A DNA stretch of 64,000 bases from Methylobacterium sp. FF17 (lineage in GTDB: Bacteria; Pseudomonadota; Alphaproteobacteria; Rhizobiales; Beijerinckiaceae), in contig NZ_CP107532.1 of NCBI RefSeq assembly GCF_025813715.1, forward strand, positions 1,860,001-1,924,000. Reading direction: 5' to 3'. Position 1 is the first letter of the stretch. The number at the start of each line of letters is the position of its first letter. Of the stretch, positions 28,148 through 37,033 are shown one piece after another. Position numbers and translations under genes: made by a program. The notes beneath the pieces were generated by a model. That model made no database searches. It saw nothing but the letters and a program-made list of their open reading frames with translations, and was not told the origin of the DNA.

Positions 28148-28172
28148 GGAACCATCGAGCCCGCACTCTGTT
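28148..28172 (+). promoter_or_regulatory. Candidate EcfG-type promoter
   Basis: GGAAC (28148-28152), 16 bases, then TGTT (28169-28172). This is close to the general stress response consensus GGAAC-N16/17-CGTT with one mismatch in the -10, and sits 36 bases before the OmpA-domain gene start. A sigma EcfG is encoded in this window. Similar matches can arise by chance. Confidence 0.35.
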
Positions 28173-28207
28173 CCGAAGGCCTCATCAACGACCGTGAGTG
28201 ACCTTCG

Positions 28208-30355
28208 ATGCGGAGCATCCGCCTTCTCCTCCTGACCGGCACCATCCTGCCGGGGCTGATCCTGTCCGGACCCGCATCCGCCCGTCAGGATGCCGGGATG
28301 ACCGACACGATGATGCTGGCGCAGGCTGGGCCGGGCGAAGGTCTCCGGGGCGGTGAGGGCCCACGCGGCGGCGGCGAAGGACCCCGGGGCGGCGCGCTGG
28401 GCGGCCGCGAACGCCCCGAGCCGCGCCAGGAGCCCAGGCAAGAGCGCCCCGAACCCCGGCAAGAGCGCCCGGAGCCGCGGCAGGAGAGGCCGGCCCCGCG
28501 TCCCGAGCGTCCGGAGCCCCGGCAGGAGCGGCCCGAGCCGCGCTCGGAGCGGCCCGAACGGGCGCCCGCCGAGCGGCCCGACCGTGCCCCAGTCGAGCGG
28601 CAGGCCCCGCGCCCGGAGCGCCCCGAGCCACGTCAGGAACGTCCCGATCGGCAGGACCGTGAGCGGCAAGAACGTCCCGACAGACAAGAACGTCCCGACA
28701 GACAAGAACGTCCCGACCGTGAGGAGCGGTCCCGAGAGCCGGCACCCACGCGCCGCGCACCCGGGTCGGACACGCCGGCCGAGCGTCCGGCCACGGCGCC
28801 GGCCGCCCGCGAAAGGGCGCCGGAGCGCCCGAATGCGCCCGACCGTCCGACGGCGCCCGAGCCCGCCCGGCCCGCTCCGGCTCAGCCGCGTCAGGCGCCG
28901 CAGCCGGCGGTGCCGGATGACCGCAACCCCGCGAATCCGGCGACACCGGCGGAGCCCCGTGCCCCCACGTCCCCGGCTCAGCCCGACACGACGCCGGCAC
29001 AGCCGGGCGCCGTGGCGCCCAACGCCCGCCCCGGCGTCCCGGGTCGCCCGTTCACACCGCCCAATGCCCAGAACCCCGACCCCCAGCGCCCCGATGGGCG
29101 TCCCGGCGCGGGTGTGAATCCCCCCAGCGACGTCCGTCCCGACCGGGACGGCTCCGGTTCGGGGGCCCGCGACCCGCGCCGCGACGGACCCGACCGCGAT
29201 GGCCCGGACCGCGACGGGCTGCGCCGTGACGGTGTCGAGCGTGACGGGCGCCGCGACGAGCCCGGCCGTTCCGACCTTCGGCGCGGCGACGACCGCGACG
29301 GCATCGACCGCCGCAGCGGGGACGACCGCCGCGAGGACCGCGAGCGTCGCGACGCCTTCGAACGGCGCGAACCGCGCACCGGCTTCAACGCACCGGGCCG
29401 GCCCGGCTACGTTCCGGGCGGGTTTCGCGATGACGACGATGTTCGCGACTACGAGCAGGTCCGCCGCGATCGGCGCGAGTTCTCGGAGGGCGGCCGAACC
29501 TATTTCCGTGAGCCCGGGCGCATCATCGTGCGCGACCGCGACAATTACTTCATTCGCCACGACGAGAACGAGCGCTTCCGCGATCTCGACCGGCGTGCCT
29601 ATCGCAGCGAGCGGCGCGGCGGCGATACCATCACCTATCTCGATCGTCCGGGCGGCGAGCAGATCGTCACCATCGTGGACGATGACGGCCGCCTCGTGCG
29701 CCGCTCCCGTCGATTCCGCGATGGCCGGGAGGTGGTGATCATCGACAACAGCTTCGGGGGAGCCGGACGCCGGCCGGTCTACGAGGACGTGGTCGACTTG
29801 CCGCCGCCGGACATCCGCATCCCACGCGAGCGCTACGTGGTCGATTACGACGGCGCCGACGAGGGTGCCGTCTACGAGGCCCTCTCGGCCCCGCCGGTGG
29901 TGGCGGTGGACCGGCGCTACACCCTGGATCAGGTCCGCTACAGCCCGCAGCTGCGCGCCCGCATGCGCAGCGTCGACATCGATACGATCAACTTCGACAC
30001 GGGCTCGTTCACGGTGACGCCGGACCAGGCCGCCCGCCTCGCCACCATCGCGGCGGCGATGAACCGGGCGATCAAGGCCAACCCGCAGGAGGTGTTCCTG
30101 ATCGAGGGCTACACCGACGCGGTGGGCGCCGACATCGACAACCTCTCGCTCTCGGACCGCCGGGCGCAGTCGGTGGCCACCGTGCTGACGCAGAACTTCC
30201 AGGTGCCGCCCGAGAACCTGACCACGCAGGGCTACGGCGAGCAGAACCTGAAGGTGAATACGCAGAACGCCTCGCGGGAGAACCGCCGGGTCACGGTCCG
30301 TCGGATCACGCCCCTGATCCAGCAGCAGGGCGAGGTGGCCGCTCCGCCGCGCTGA
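28208..30355 (+). CDS. OmpA-domain protein with long Arg/Pro/Glu repeat region
   Basis: A 715-residue exported protein. A signal peptide (to about ASARQ, residue 26) is followed by some 400 residues of low complexity: Gly-rich, then ERPEPRQ heptads and ERPDRQ hexads (28409-28738), a Pro/Ala-rich stretch, and DRDG-type charged repeats. Residues about 400-580 are a more ordered middle part, and the C-terminal 110 residues are an OmpA-like peptidoglycan-binding domain (TINFDTGSF, FLIEGYTDAVGADIDN, LSDRRAQSVATVL, GYGEQNL, ENRRVTVRR). Probably outer-membrane or periplasmic, tying the envelope to peptidoglycan; the role of the charged arm is unknown. Confidence 0.88.
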   Translation: MRSIRLLLLTGTILPGLILSGPASARQDAGMTDTMMLAQAGPGEGLRGGEGPRGGGEGPRGGALGGRERPEPRQEPRQERPEPRQERPEPRQERPAPRPERPEPRQERPEPRSERPERAPAERPDRAPVERQAPRPERPEPRQERPDRQDRERQERPDRQERPDRQERPDREERSREPAPTRRAPGSDTPAERPATAPAARERAPERPNAPDRPTAPEPARPAPAQPRQAPQPAVPDDRNPANPATPAEPRAPTSPAQPDTTPAQPGAVAPNARPGVPGRPFTPPNAQNPDPQRPDGRPGAGVNPPSDVRPDRDGSGSGARDPRRDGPDRDGPDRDGLRRDGVERDGRRDEPGRSDLRRGDDRDGIDRRSGDDRREDRERRDAFERREPRTGFNAPGRPGYVPGGFRDDDDVRDYEQVRRDRREFSEGGRTYFREPGRIIVRDRDNYFIRHDENERFRDLDRRAYRSERRGGDTITYLDRPGGEQIVTIVDDDGRLVRRSRRFRDGREVVIIDNSFGGAGRRPVYEDVVDLPPPDIRIPRERYVVDYDGADEGAVYEALSAPPVVAVDRRYTLDQVRYSPQLRARMRSVDIDTINFDTGSFTVTPDQAARLATIAAAMNRAIKANPQEVFLIEGYTDAVGADIDNLSLSDRRAQSVATVLTQNFQVPPENLTTQGYGEQNLKVNTQNASRENRRVTVRRITPLIQQQGEVAAPPR
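28409..28738 (+). repeat. Coding tandem repeats (ERPEPRQ / ERPDRQ)
   Basis: Degenerate 21-base units encode ERPEPRQ in the first half; 18-base units encoding ERPDRQ follow. Around 28676-28712 two adjacent 18-base units are identical and richer in A than their surroundings, indicating recent duplication by slippage. Confidence 0.8.
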
Positions 30356-30360
30356 GCCGC

Positions 30361-30396
30361 GGCGGCCCTTCCGGATTGGGAACCGGGAGGGCCGCC
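30361..30396 (+). terminator. Terminator-like hairpin after the OmpA-domain gene
   Basis: Arms 30361-30374 and 30383-30396 form a 14-bp stem (one G-U pair) with an 8-base loop, 5 bases after the stop codon. There is no clear T run, so it may act with Rho or protect the transcript end. Confidence 0.5.
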
Positions 30397-30569
30397 ACCT
30401 GCCGCGCTGGATAGGGCGGGGATTTGTCTATCAAGTGTTCGAGAATACCAATATTGCCGGGGGAATTATCAGATATTTAATCGGTAAAGCCTGACAAAGG
30501 GCGGCCCCCCAGGGTCTGTTCCTCCTGAGCGCACGGGTTCGACAGCATCTCACGCGCATCGATGAAGCC

Positions 30570-32240
30570 ATGCACCTGTCGTTGAAGTCCACTATGACGG
30601 CAATCCTGTGTACCCTGATGCTCAGTCTGGGCGCGCAGGGGTGGTTTGCACTATACAGTATCAGTAGAATCAATGCTGGGACTGTCGATATCGCAAGCAA
30701 TTGGCTTCCCAGCGTGCGTGTTCTGGGCGAAATCAAGTATCGGATCAGCCGGCTGCGGCTCCTGGATGCCCGATACGCCATGGGCACGGAATCGCTCGAG
30801 GATCTCGCGAAGCCCGAGGCCGAGCGGGTGAAGGCCGTCGCCGAGTCCCTGCGGGACTACGATCCCCTCGTGAGCAGCCCCGAGGAGCGCGTGCTGGCGA
30901 CGCAGATCACCGAACTCTACGCCCAGTACGACGGGTTGCGCCGACAATTTCCCGCTTTCCTGCGCGCCGGGGACGCGCGGAGCGCGCAGAAGCTGTTCGA
31001 CAGCACCCGGCCGCTCTTCGAACAACTCGTCAAGGCACTCGAGCAGGATGCCGAGTTGAACACCCGGGGCAGCCAGATCGCACGGGTGACCGCCGAGAAG
31101 GTCTACGACTCGGCGTACCTGACCACGATACTGGTCTGCGGCGGCGCCGTCCTCCTCGGGCTGGGCGGCATCTTGTTCGTCGCCCTCGGCGTCAGCCGCC
31201 CGATCGGCCGCATCACCGAGGCCATGCGCACCATCGCCCAGGGCCGCCTGACCACCGAAATTCCCTACGCCTCCAGCCGGAACGAGATCGGTGACATGGC
31301 GGCTTCCCTGGCGATCTTCCGCGACGGGCTCGTCGACGCGGAGCGCCTGAGGGGCGAGCAGGCCGAGCGCGATCAGGACGGCGCAGTGCGCCAGAGGGCG
31401 AACATGCACGCGCTGGCGGACGGGTTCGAGCGGGCGGTGAGCGCCATCGTCGGCACGGTCACGGCCGCCGCCACGGAGCTTCAGGCGACGGCCGGCGTGA
31501 TGTCCGGAACCGCGGGGGAGACCGCGCAGCAATCGACCGGCGTCGCTGCGGCGGCGGAGGAGGCCGCGTCCAACGTCCACACCGTGGCGGCGGCGGCTGA
31601 GGAACTGGGCTCCTCCGTGCAGGAGATCGGGCGCCAGGTCGACGGCTCCGCCAACCTCGCGCGGGTGGCCGTCGGCGAGGCGGAGCAGACTGCCGCGCTG
31701 ATGGACGAACTGAGCGGGGCCGCGGCCCGCATCGGCGACGTGGTGTCGATGATCTCGACCATCGCGGGCCAGACCAACCTGCTCGCACTCAACGCCACCA
31801 TCGAGGCGGCCCGCGCCGGCGAGGCGGGGCGCGGCTTCGCCGTGGTGGCCGCCGAGGTCAAGGAACTTGCGACCCAGACCGCACGGGCCACCGACGAGAT
31901 CGGCGGCCAGATCGGGCGGATCCAGGCCTCCACGGCGCAGGCCGTCACGGCGATCGGCGGAATCCGGAGCCGCATCCAGGAGATCAGCGGCGTCGCGACC
32001 ACCATCGCGGCGGCCGTCGAGGAGCAGGGCGCGGCCACCCAGGAGATCGTGCGCAACGTGGCCCAGGCCGCCATGGGCACCGGGCAGGTGACGGAGAACA
32101 TCAGCACCGTGGCCCGGGCGGCGGAGGAGACGGGGGCAGCCGCGTCCCAGGTGCTCGCCTCGGCCTCGGAGCTCTCGCGCCAGTCCGAGCAACTCAGCGG
32201 CGAGGTCGGCCGCTTCCTGGCCACCGTCCGGGCAGCCTGA
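30570..32240 (+). CDS. Methyl-accepting chemotaxis protein
   Basis: A 556-residue chemoreceptor. Helix 1 at about residues 9-30, a periplasmic four-helix-bundle-type sensor (about 31-187), helix 2 at about 188-212, a HAMP domain ([20 protein letters not shown]), and a long helical signalling domain whose tip reads [34 protein letters not shown]. It would pass ligand signals to CheW/CheA; ligand unknown. The upstream 150 bases and the first 50 codons are AT-richer than the neighbours. A strong hairpin follows the stop. No other chemotaxis genes are adjacent. Confidence 0.95.
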   Translation: MHLSLKSTMTAILCTLMLSLGAQGWFALYSISRINAGTVDIASNWLPSVRVLGEIKYRISRLRLLDARYAMGTESLEDLAKPEAERVKAVAESLRDYDPLVSSPEERVLATQITELYAQYDGLRRQFPAFLRAGDARSAQKLFDSTRPLFEQLVKALEQDAELNTRGSQIARVTAEKVYDSAYLTTILVCGGAVLLGLGGILFVALGVSRPIGRITEAMRTIAQGRLTTEIPYASSRNEIGDMAASLAIFRDGLVDAERLRGEQAERDQDGAVRQRANMHALADGFERAVSAIVGTVTAAATELQATAGVMSGTAGETAQQSTGVAAAAEEAASNVHTVAAAAEELGSSVQEIGRQVDGSANLARVAVGEAEQTAALMDELSGAAARIGDVVSMISTIAGQTNLLALNATIEAARAGEAGRGFAVVAAEVKELATQTARATDEIGGQIGRIQASTAQAVTAIGGIRSRIQEISGVATTIAAAVEEQGAATQEIVRNVAQAAMGTGQVTENISTVARAAEETGAAASQVLASASELSRQSEQLSGEVGRFLATVRAA

Positions 32241-32241
32241 A

Positions 32242-32268
32242 CGCGCGCGGGGTCCAGCCCCGCGCGCG
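32242..32268 (+). terminator. Terminator-like hairpin after the chemoreceptor gene
   Basis: A perfect 11-bp stem (32242-32252 with 32258-32268) around a 5-base loop starts 2 bases after the stop codon. The stem is entirely G-C and no T run follows. Confidence 0.5.
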
Positions 32269-32355
32269 AGACCGGTTTCCCGGCCTTCCGGACCGGCCTA
32301 TATCCTGCGCGCAAGGAGCCGGCTCGACCAGAGCCGGCCCGCGACGGGAGCCGGC

Positions 32356-33591
32356 ATGGACGAGCCGCAGGCGCAACTGGACGAGGCGGGCATGCGGTTG
32401 ATCGAGGCCGGGACGCCGGCCTTCCGCCGCACCGCCATCGCGCTGGGGGCCGCGGGGTTCTCCACCTTCGCGGTGCTGTACGGGGTGCAGCCGCTGCTGC
32501 CCATCTTCGCCGACGATTTCGGCGTGTCGCCGGCCGAGAGCAGCCTTGCCCTGTCGCTGCCCTGCGCCATGCTGGCGGTGGCCCTCCTGGTGGTCAGCCC
32601 GCTCTCCGAGGTCTGGGGGCGCAAGCCGATCATGGTGGCTTCGCTGTTCGCCTCCGCGCTCCTCACCATCGTCGCCGTCCTGGTGCCGAGCTGGCATGGC
32701 TTCCTGGCTTTGCGCGCCCTCACCGGGCTCGCCGCCTCCGGCCTGCCGGCGGTGGCGATGGCCTATCTCGGCGAGGAGATGCACGGGCGCGCCATCGGCC
32801 TCTCCATGGGGCTCCTCATCGGCGGCAATGCGCTCGGCGGCATGGTCGGCCGCCTGCTCGCCGGCGTCATCGCCGACCATGCCTCCTGGCGCTGGGGGGT
32901 CGGCACCATCGGTATCCTGGCGCTCCTGGCGGCGATCGCCTTCGTCTACCTGCTGCCGGATTCGCGCCGCTTCCAGGCCAACCGGATGCGGTGGCGCGAG
33001 GTGCCGGGCACCTTCACTCAGCACTTCCGCGATCCGGGCCTGCCCTGGCTGTTCTCGGAGGCATTCCTGCTGATGGGCGGGTTCGTGTGCATCTACAACT
33101 ACATCGGCTTTCGCCTGCTCGATCCGCCTTTCTCGCTCAGCCAGAGCGCCATCGGGGCGATCTTCGTCGTCTACCTGTTCGGCACGGTCTCCTCGGCGCT
33201 GACGGGCGAGATCGCGAGCCGGCTCGGGCGGCGCAAGGTGCTGTGGCTCGCGATCCTCCTGGGGCTCGGCGGCGTGATGCTGACCCTGTCGAGCCATCTC
33301 GCCCTCATCATCCTCGGCATCGTCCTCGTCACGGTGGGCTTCTTCGGCGCGCATTCCGTGGCGAGCAGCTGGGTCGGGCGCCGGGCCCTGCGCGACCGGG
33401 CCCAGGCCTCCTCGATCTACCTCTGCCTGTACTATCTCGGCTCCTCGGTGCTCGGCACCGCGGGCGGCTGGTTCTTCGCCCATTCGGGCTGGACCGGCGT
33501 GGTGGTGTTCTTCGCGACCCTCTACGGCCTCGCCCTGGCCATCGCCCTGCGCCTGTCGCGCCTGCCCCCCCTCGTCCCGGCGGATGGGTGA
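32356..33591 (+). CDS. MFS transporter
   Basis: A 411-residue major facilitator with about 12 helices. The loop 2-3 motif is SEVWGRKPIM, and the family start resembles YnfM-type drug/arabinose exporters (FAVLYGVQPLLPIFADDFGVSPAESSLALSL). The partner motif in the second half is SRLGRRKVLW. Likely a proton-driven efflux pump at the inner membrane; substrate not predictable. A short leader follows the chemoreceptor terminator; psd is 126 bases downstream on the same strand. Confidence 0.92.
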   Translation: MDEPQAQLDEAGMRLIEAGTPAFRRTAIALGAAGFSTFAVLYGVQPLLPIFADDFGVSPAESSLALSLPCAMLAVALLVVSPLSEVWGRKPIMVASLFASALLTIVAVLVPSWHGFLALRALTGLAASGLPAVAMAYLGEEMHGRAIGLSMGLLIGGNALGGMVGRLLAGVIADHASWRWGVGTIGILALLAAIAFVYLLPDSRRFQANRMRWREVPGTFTQHFRDPGLPWLFSEAFLLMGGFVCIYNYIGFRLLDPPFSLSQSAIGAIFVVYLFGTVSSALTGEIASRLGRRKVLWLAILLGLGGVMLTLSSHLALIILGIVLVTVGFFGAHSVASSWVGRRALRDRAQASSIYLCLYYLGSSVLGTAGGWFFAHSGWTGVVVFFATLYGLALAIALRLSRLPPLVPADG

Positions 33592-33717
33592 GCGTCGCGG
33601 CTCGCGCGTCCCTGATCCGAAACCGTATGACGGACGCGCGCGCGTGCCTTAAGAGAGAGCCCCTGCCCAGTGAGCCCTCCGAGGGCGCCCGCCAGACGAA
33701 AGCAGCCCGAAACACCC

Positions 33718-34428
33718 ATGACCGATCTCATCGAGACGATTCGCCGGACGCTGGTGCCGATTCACAAGGAGGGATATCCCTTCATCGTCATCGGCATCGT
33801 GCTGACGGTGGTCGGCGGTTACTTCGCGCAGTTCCTCGGTTGGATCTTCCTGATCCTCACCCTCTGGGTCTGCTACTTCTTCCGGGATCCGGAGCGGATC
33901 ACGCCCGTTGGCGACGGCCTCGTGGTCTCCCCCGCCGACGGCCGGGTGAACCTCATCTCCACCGTCCTGCCGCCGCCCGAACTCGACCTGCCGCAGGAAC
34001 TGATGCTGCGCGTCTCGGTGTTCATGAACGTGTTCGACTGCCACGTGAACCGCGTACCGGTGACGGGGCGGATCGGCCAGATTCACTACACGCCGGGCCT
34101 GTTCCTCAACGCCGAGCTCGACAAGGCCAGTGACGACAACGAGCGCAACGGCCTCGTCATGGAGACCACCCACAGGGGTCAGCCCGTGCGGATCGGCGTG
34201 GTGCAGATCGCCGGCCTCGTGGCCCGCCGCATCGTGGGCTGGGTGCACGCCAACGACACCCTGAACGTCGGCGAGCGCTTCGGCCTCATCCGCTTCGGCT
34301 CGCGGGTCGACGTCTACCTTCCCGTGGGCACCCGCGTGCTGGTCGGCCTCGGCCAGAAGGCGGTGGCCGGCGAGACCGTGCTCGCCGACCTCGGCGGCGG
34401 CCCCGAGCGCGTCTTCCGTCGCATCTGA
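33718..34428 (+). CDS. psd: Phosphatidylserine decarboxylase
   Basis: Converts phosphatidylserine to phosphatidylethanolamine at the inner membrane. The 236-residue length fits the short archaeal/alphaproteobacterial type. It has N-terminal membrane helices (about residues 20-55), [23 protein letters not shown] and the self-cleavage site FGS (Gly194-Ser195), where Ser195 should become the pyruvoyl group. pssA follows 11 bases downstream, so the two consecutive steps of phosphatidylethanolamine synthesis are in one operon. Confidence 0.96.
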   Translation: MTDLIETIRRTLVPIHKEGYPFIVIGIVLTVVGGYFAQFLGWIFLILTLWVCYFFRDPERITPVGDGLVVSPADGRVNLISTVLPPPELDLPQELMLRVSVFMNVFDCHVNRVPVTGRIGQIHYTPGLFLNAELDKASDDNERNGLVMETTHRGQPVRIGVVQIAGLVARRIVGWVHANDTLNVGERFGLIRFGSRVDVYLPVGTRVLVGLGQKAVAGETVLADLGGGPERVFRRI

Positions 34429-34439
34429 GGGGACACGCC

Positions 34440-35312
34440 ATGGACGACCTGTTCCCGCCCTTCGCCCCCGACGCCAACGAACCCCGGCCGCGTCGTTTCA
34501 AGCCGGTGCCGTTCCGGATGATCGCGCCCAACATGATCACCCTGATGGCGCTCTGCCTCGGGCTGACCGCGATCCGCCTCGCCTTCGAGGGTAAGTTCGA
34601 GCCCGCCGTGATCGCCATCGTGGCCGCTGCCTTCCTCGACGGCATCGACGGGCGCGTCGCCCGGATGCTGAAGGGCACCTCACGCTTCGGGGCCGAACTC
34701 GACTCTCTGGCGGACTTCGTCAACTTCGGCTGCGCCCCGGCCCTGATCCTCTACGGCTTCGCCCTGAAGGAACTGCGTTCGGTCGGCTGGATCGTGGCGC
34801 TGATCTTCGCCATCGCCATGGCGCTGCGGCTCGCCCGCTTCAATGCGATGCTCGACGATCCTAGCCGTCCGGCCTGGAAGAAGGACTTCTTCGTCGGCAT
34901 GCCGGCCCCCGCCGGGGCATTGACGGCGATGCTGCCGCTCTACCTTCACTTCCTCGGTCTGCCGATGGAGCGCTGGGCGGCCCCCGTGGTGCTCGGCTAC
35001 ATGCTCTGCATCGCCCTCCTGGTGGTCTCCACCGTGCCCACCTTCTCGGGCAAGACCATGGGCAAGCGCGTACCCCGCGACTGGGTGCTGCCGATCTTCC
35101 TCGTGGTGGTGGCGGCCTTCGGCCTCTTCATCAGCTTCCCCTTCGAGGCGATGGTGGCGATGGCGCTGGGCTATCTGATCACCCTGCCGATCGGCGCGGC
35201 GCAGTATCGCCGTCGGGCCAAGGCGGAGGCGAAGGGGGCTGCCCCCGTCGCCATCCTCGAAGAGCCCGCCGGGCCCGCCGAGGCAGTCCCCAATCGAGGC
35301 GTGGACATCTGA
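34440..35312 (+). CDS. pssA: CDP-diacylglycerol-serine O-phosphatidyltransferase
   Basis: Makes phosphatidylserine from CDP-diacylglycerol and serine. The 290-residue membrane protein has about eight helices and the CDP-alcohol phosphotransferase signature DGIDGRVARMLKGTSRFGAELDSLADF (matching DGxxARxxxxxxxxGxxxDxxxD with one-residue offsets). The C-terminal tail is Glu/Ala-rich. It lies immediately after psd; the product of this enzyme is the substrate of Psd. Start ATG has a GAGGGGAC ribosome site. Confidence 0.96.
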   Translation: MDDLFPPFAPDANEPRPRRFKPVPFRMIAPNMITLMALCLGLTAIRLAFEGKFEPAVIAIVAAAFLDGIDGRVARMLKGTSRFGAELDSLADFVNFGCAPALILYGFALKELRSVGWIVALIFAIAMALRLARFNAMLDDPSRPAWKKDFFVGMPAPAGALTAMLPLYLHFLGLPMERWAAPVVLGYMLCIALLVVSTVPTFSGKTMGKRVPRDWVLPIFLVVVAAFGLFISFPFEAMVAMALGYLITLPIGAAQYRRRAKAEAKGAAPVAILEEPAGPAEAVPNRGVDI

Positions 35313-35401
35313 GACGGCGGCTGTCGCGACGGCGGCGCCTCCCCTAAGCTCGGCCCGAGCCGCTCGCGTTGCGCGCAGGGCCGGACCGAGCGGGGGCGAC
35401 C

Positions 35402-35830
35402 ATGCTGGAAGAATTCAAGAAGTTCGCGCTGCGGGGCAACGTCGTCGATCTCGCGGTCGGCGTCATCATCGGCGCCGCCTTCGGAGCGATCGTCACCTCG
35501 GCGGTGCAGGACGTGTTCATGCCCATGATCGGCGCGATCACCGGCGGACTGGACTTCTCGAACTACTACATCGCCCTGTCGTCGAGCGTTCAGAAGGGCG
35601 CGGCCTACGCGGACGCCAAGAAGCAGGGCGCGGTGATCGGCTACGGCCAATTCATCACCGTGGCGCTCAACTTCATGATCGTGGCCTTCGTGCTCTTCCT
35701 CGTGATCCGGGCGATGAACCGCCTGGTGAGCAAGGAGGAAGCCAAGCCCGAGGCCGTGGCCGAGGTGCCGGCGGACGTGAAGCTGCTGGCCGAGATCCGC
35801 GACATCCTCGCGACGAAGCCGGCTGTCTGA
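35402..35830 (+). CDS. mscL: Large-conductance mechanosensitive channel
   Basis: A 142-residue channel that opens under membrane tension to release solutes in hypo-osmotic shock. The N-terminus [31 protein letters not shown] is the pore-lining helix 1, helix 2 is about residues 75-100, and a cytoplasmic helix ends the protein. The periplasmic loop is of ordinary length. It lies 90 bases after pssA on the same strand and may share its transcript. Confidence 0.96.
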   Translation: MLEEFKKFALRGNVVDLAVGVIIGAAFGAIVTSAVQDVFMPMIGAITGGLDFSNYYIALSSSVQKGAAYADAKKQGAVIGYGQFITVALNFMIVAFVLFLVIRAMNRLVSKEEAKPEAVAEVPADVKLLAEIRDILATKPAV

Positions 35831-35855
35831 GGTCGCGGCTTCCGACGAGGTCGTG

Positions 35856-36131
35856 CTACCGGGCCTCGCCGAGCCCGCCCTTCGGGTCAGCCCCGAGGTC
35901 CCCGAGCAGGCCATCGAGGGCTTGCTCGACGGCGCCCGTGCCCTCCTCATGGGTCTTCAGGCGGACTTCGAGGCGTTTGATCTGCGGCTCGAACGCTTCC
36001 GGCACGACGGGATCGCCGAGGTATTGCGGCACCGAATCCGCAGTGGTGAAGACCGAGCGCAGTTGCTGGCCGAGATGGTCCCGCACCGGCTCCGGCAGCG
36101 CGGGATCGGGAGGGAGGTCGTCCGCCATCAT
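35856..36131 (-). CDS. Small NepR-like protein
   Basis: A 91-residue acidic protein. The pattern of two helices, VRDHLGQQLRSVF and later VPEAFEPQIKRLEVRLK, resembles the alphaproteobacterial anti-sigma factor NepR (typically LGxxLRxxY, a short linker, then VPDRFLxLLxxLE), but the linker is longer and includes QYLGD. NepR binds sigma EcfG and is displaced by PhyR under stress. The gene is about 0.9 kb from a NepR-EcfG fusion gene on the same strand. ATG 36131 has GAAGGATATTCCG upstream. NepR assignment is by eye only. Confidence 0.55.
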   Translation of the reverse strand: MMADDLPPDPALPEPVRDHLGQQLRSVFTTADSVPQYLGDPVVPEAFEPQIKRLEVRLKTHEEGTGAVEQALDGLLGDLGADPKGGLGEAR

Positions 36132-36453
36132 CGGAATATCCTTCGGGTCGGTTGAGCGCGGAGGGATCGAGCGCGTTTCGGTTGGTCAGGGGCTGGTCTC
36201 ACGCAGTACGAATTATAGGACGTCCAGGGCTTATAGCCTTGCTGGCAGGCAACAATCGAACTTCGAGTCCGTTGCAGGGTCCGGCCACTGCCCACTAAAA
36301 ATATTCGGGCGGTTTCGTCTCGCCGAGACTGAATGTCCGGCTGAGACTGAACGTCGTTGCAGCCCCTCGGCGTGGGGACGAAAAAGGCCCCTGACGAGGG
36401 GTTCGCCAGAGGCCTTCGCAGGACCGCGACCCAGGTCGCGGCAACGCTGGTCT
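36132..36453. other. AT-richer intergenic region
   Basis: 322 bases between the NepR-like start and the DUF1236 gene end. Contains the terminator at 36381-36416. The 36190-36330 part is less GC-rich than its surroundings and has no gene. A stretch at 36268-36292 faintly resembles a tRNA 3' end but has no cloverleaf. Confidence 0.5.
36381..36416 (-). terminator. Rho-independent terminator of the DUF1236 gene
   Basis: On the minus strand a 13-bp stem (36416-36404 with 36396-36384, two G-U pairs, 7-base loop) is followed by five U. It lies about 38 bases after the DUF1236 stop. Confidence 0.85.
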
Positions 36454-36864
36454 TTAGTCGATGACTTCGACGATGCGGTGGCTGCGGTCCACCAGCACCG
36501 GGCGGTCGTTGACGATGGTGTAGCGGGCGCCGCGAGCGTTGTACTCGGCGGGAACCTCGTAATAGGTCACGCCGGAGCTCGGCAGAACGGAGCCGACGCG
36601 GACATCGCCGTTGTAATCGTAGGACGAGCGACGCTCGCGGGTCACGTACTGGCGGAAGCGGGGACGGTCGTCGATGCCGAGGATGCCACCGACCGTGCCG
36701 GTGGCCGCGCCGACAGCGCCGCCGACGATCGCACCGACCGGGCCGGCCGCGTCCGCACCGTCCTGTGCACCGCGCTCGGCGCCGCGCACCAGACCCTGCG
36801 CCTGGGCTGCCATGGGCAGGCTGAGGGCGAGGACGGAGGCGGCGAGAAGAGTCTTGATCTTCAT
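36454..36864 (-). CDS. DUF1236 domain-containing secreted protein
   Basis: A 136-residue protein with a clear signal peptide (MKIKTLLAASVLALSLPMAAQAQ). A Gly/Ala-rich glycine-zipper-like region (about residues 35-62) may insert in or pack against a membrane. The C-terminal half is DUF1236 (VGSVLPSSGVTYYEVPAEYN, YTIVNDRPVLVDRSHRIVEVID), common in Hyphomicrobiales periplasmic proteins of unknown role. It has its own terminator and lies between two NepR-module genes. Confidence 0.88.
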   Translation of the reverse strand: MKIKTLLAASVLALSLPMAAQAQGLVRGAERGAQDGADAAGPVGAIVGGAVGAATGTVGGILGIDDRPRFRQYVTRERRSSYDYNGDVRVGSVLPSSGVTYYEVPAEYNARGARYTIVNDRPVLVDRSHRIVEVID

Positions 36865-37033
36865 GGTCGAAAGCTCCTGAATGAGTGTCCCGCGACGCTG
36901 TGAAGCGCTGCTGGGTTCAGGGCAGTAACGTCCAAGTCCCGGAAGGGATGCGTCGAAATTCCTGTGGAATGTAAGGATCCCTCACGTTCCGCGCGGCGCC
37001 CCTGCCGCAAGGCCGGGGCCCGCGTCGGGGTGT

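Noticed and set aside
28409..28738. Tandem repeats considered as a CRISPR array
   Set aside because: Repeats are in frame, coding, adjacent without spacers, and degenerate.
36260..36297. Stretch resembling a tRNA 3' end (TTCGAGTCC...GGCCACT)
   Set aside because: No paired acceptor stem or anticodon arm upstream and no integrase nearby, so an attachment site cannot be supported.
36880..36990. GGAAT and CGTT elements upstream of the DUF1236 gene as an EcfG promoter
   Set aside because: The spacing (27 or 14 bases) is wrong for EcfG promoters.
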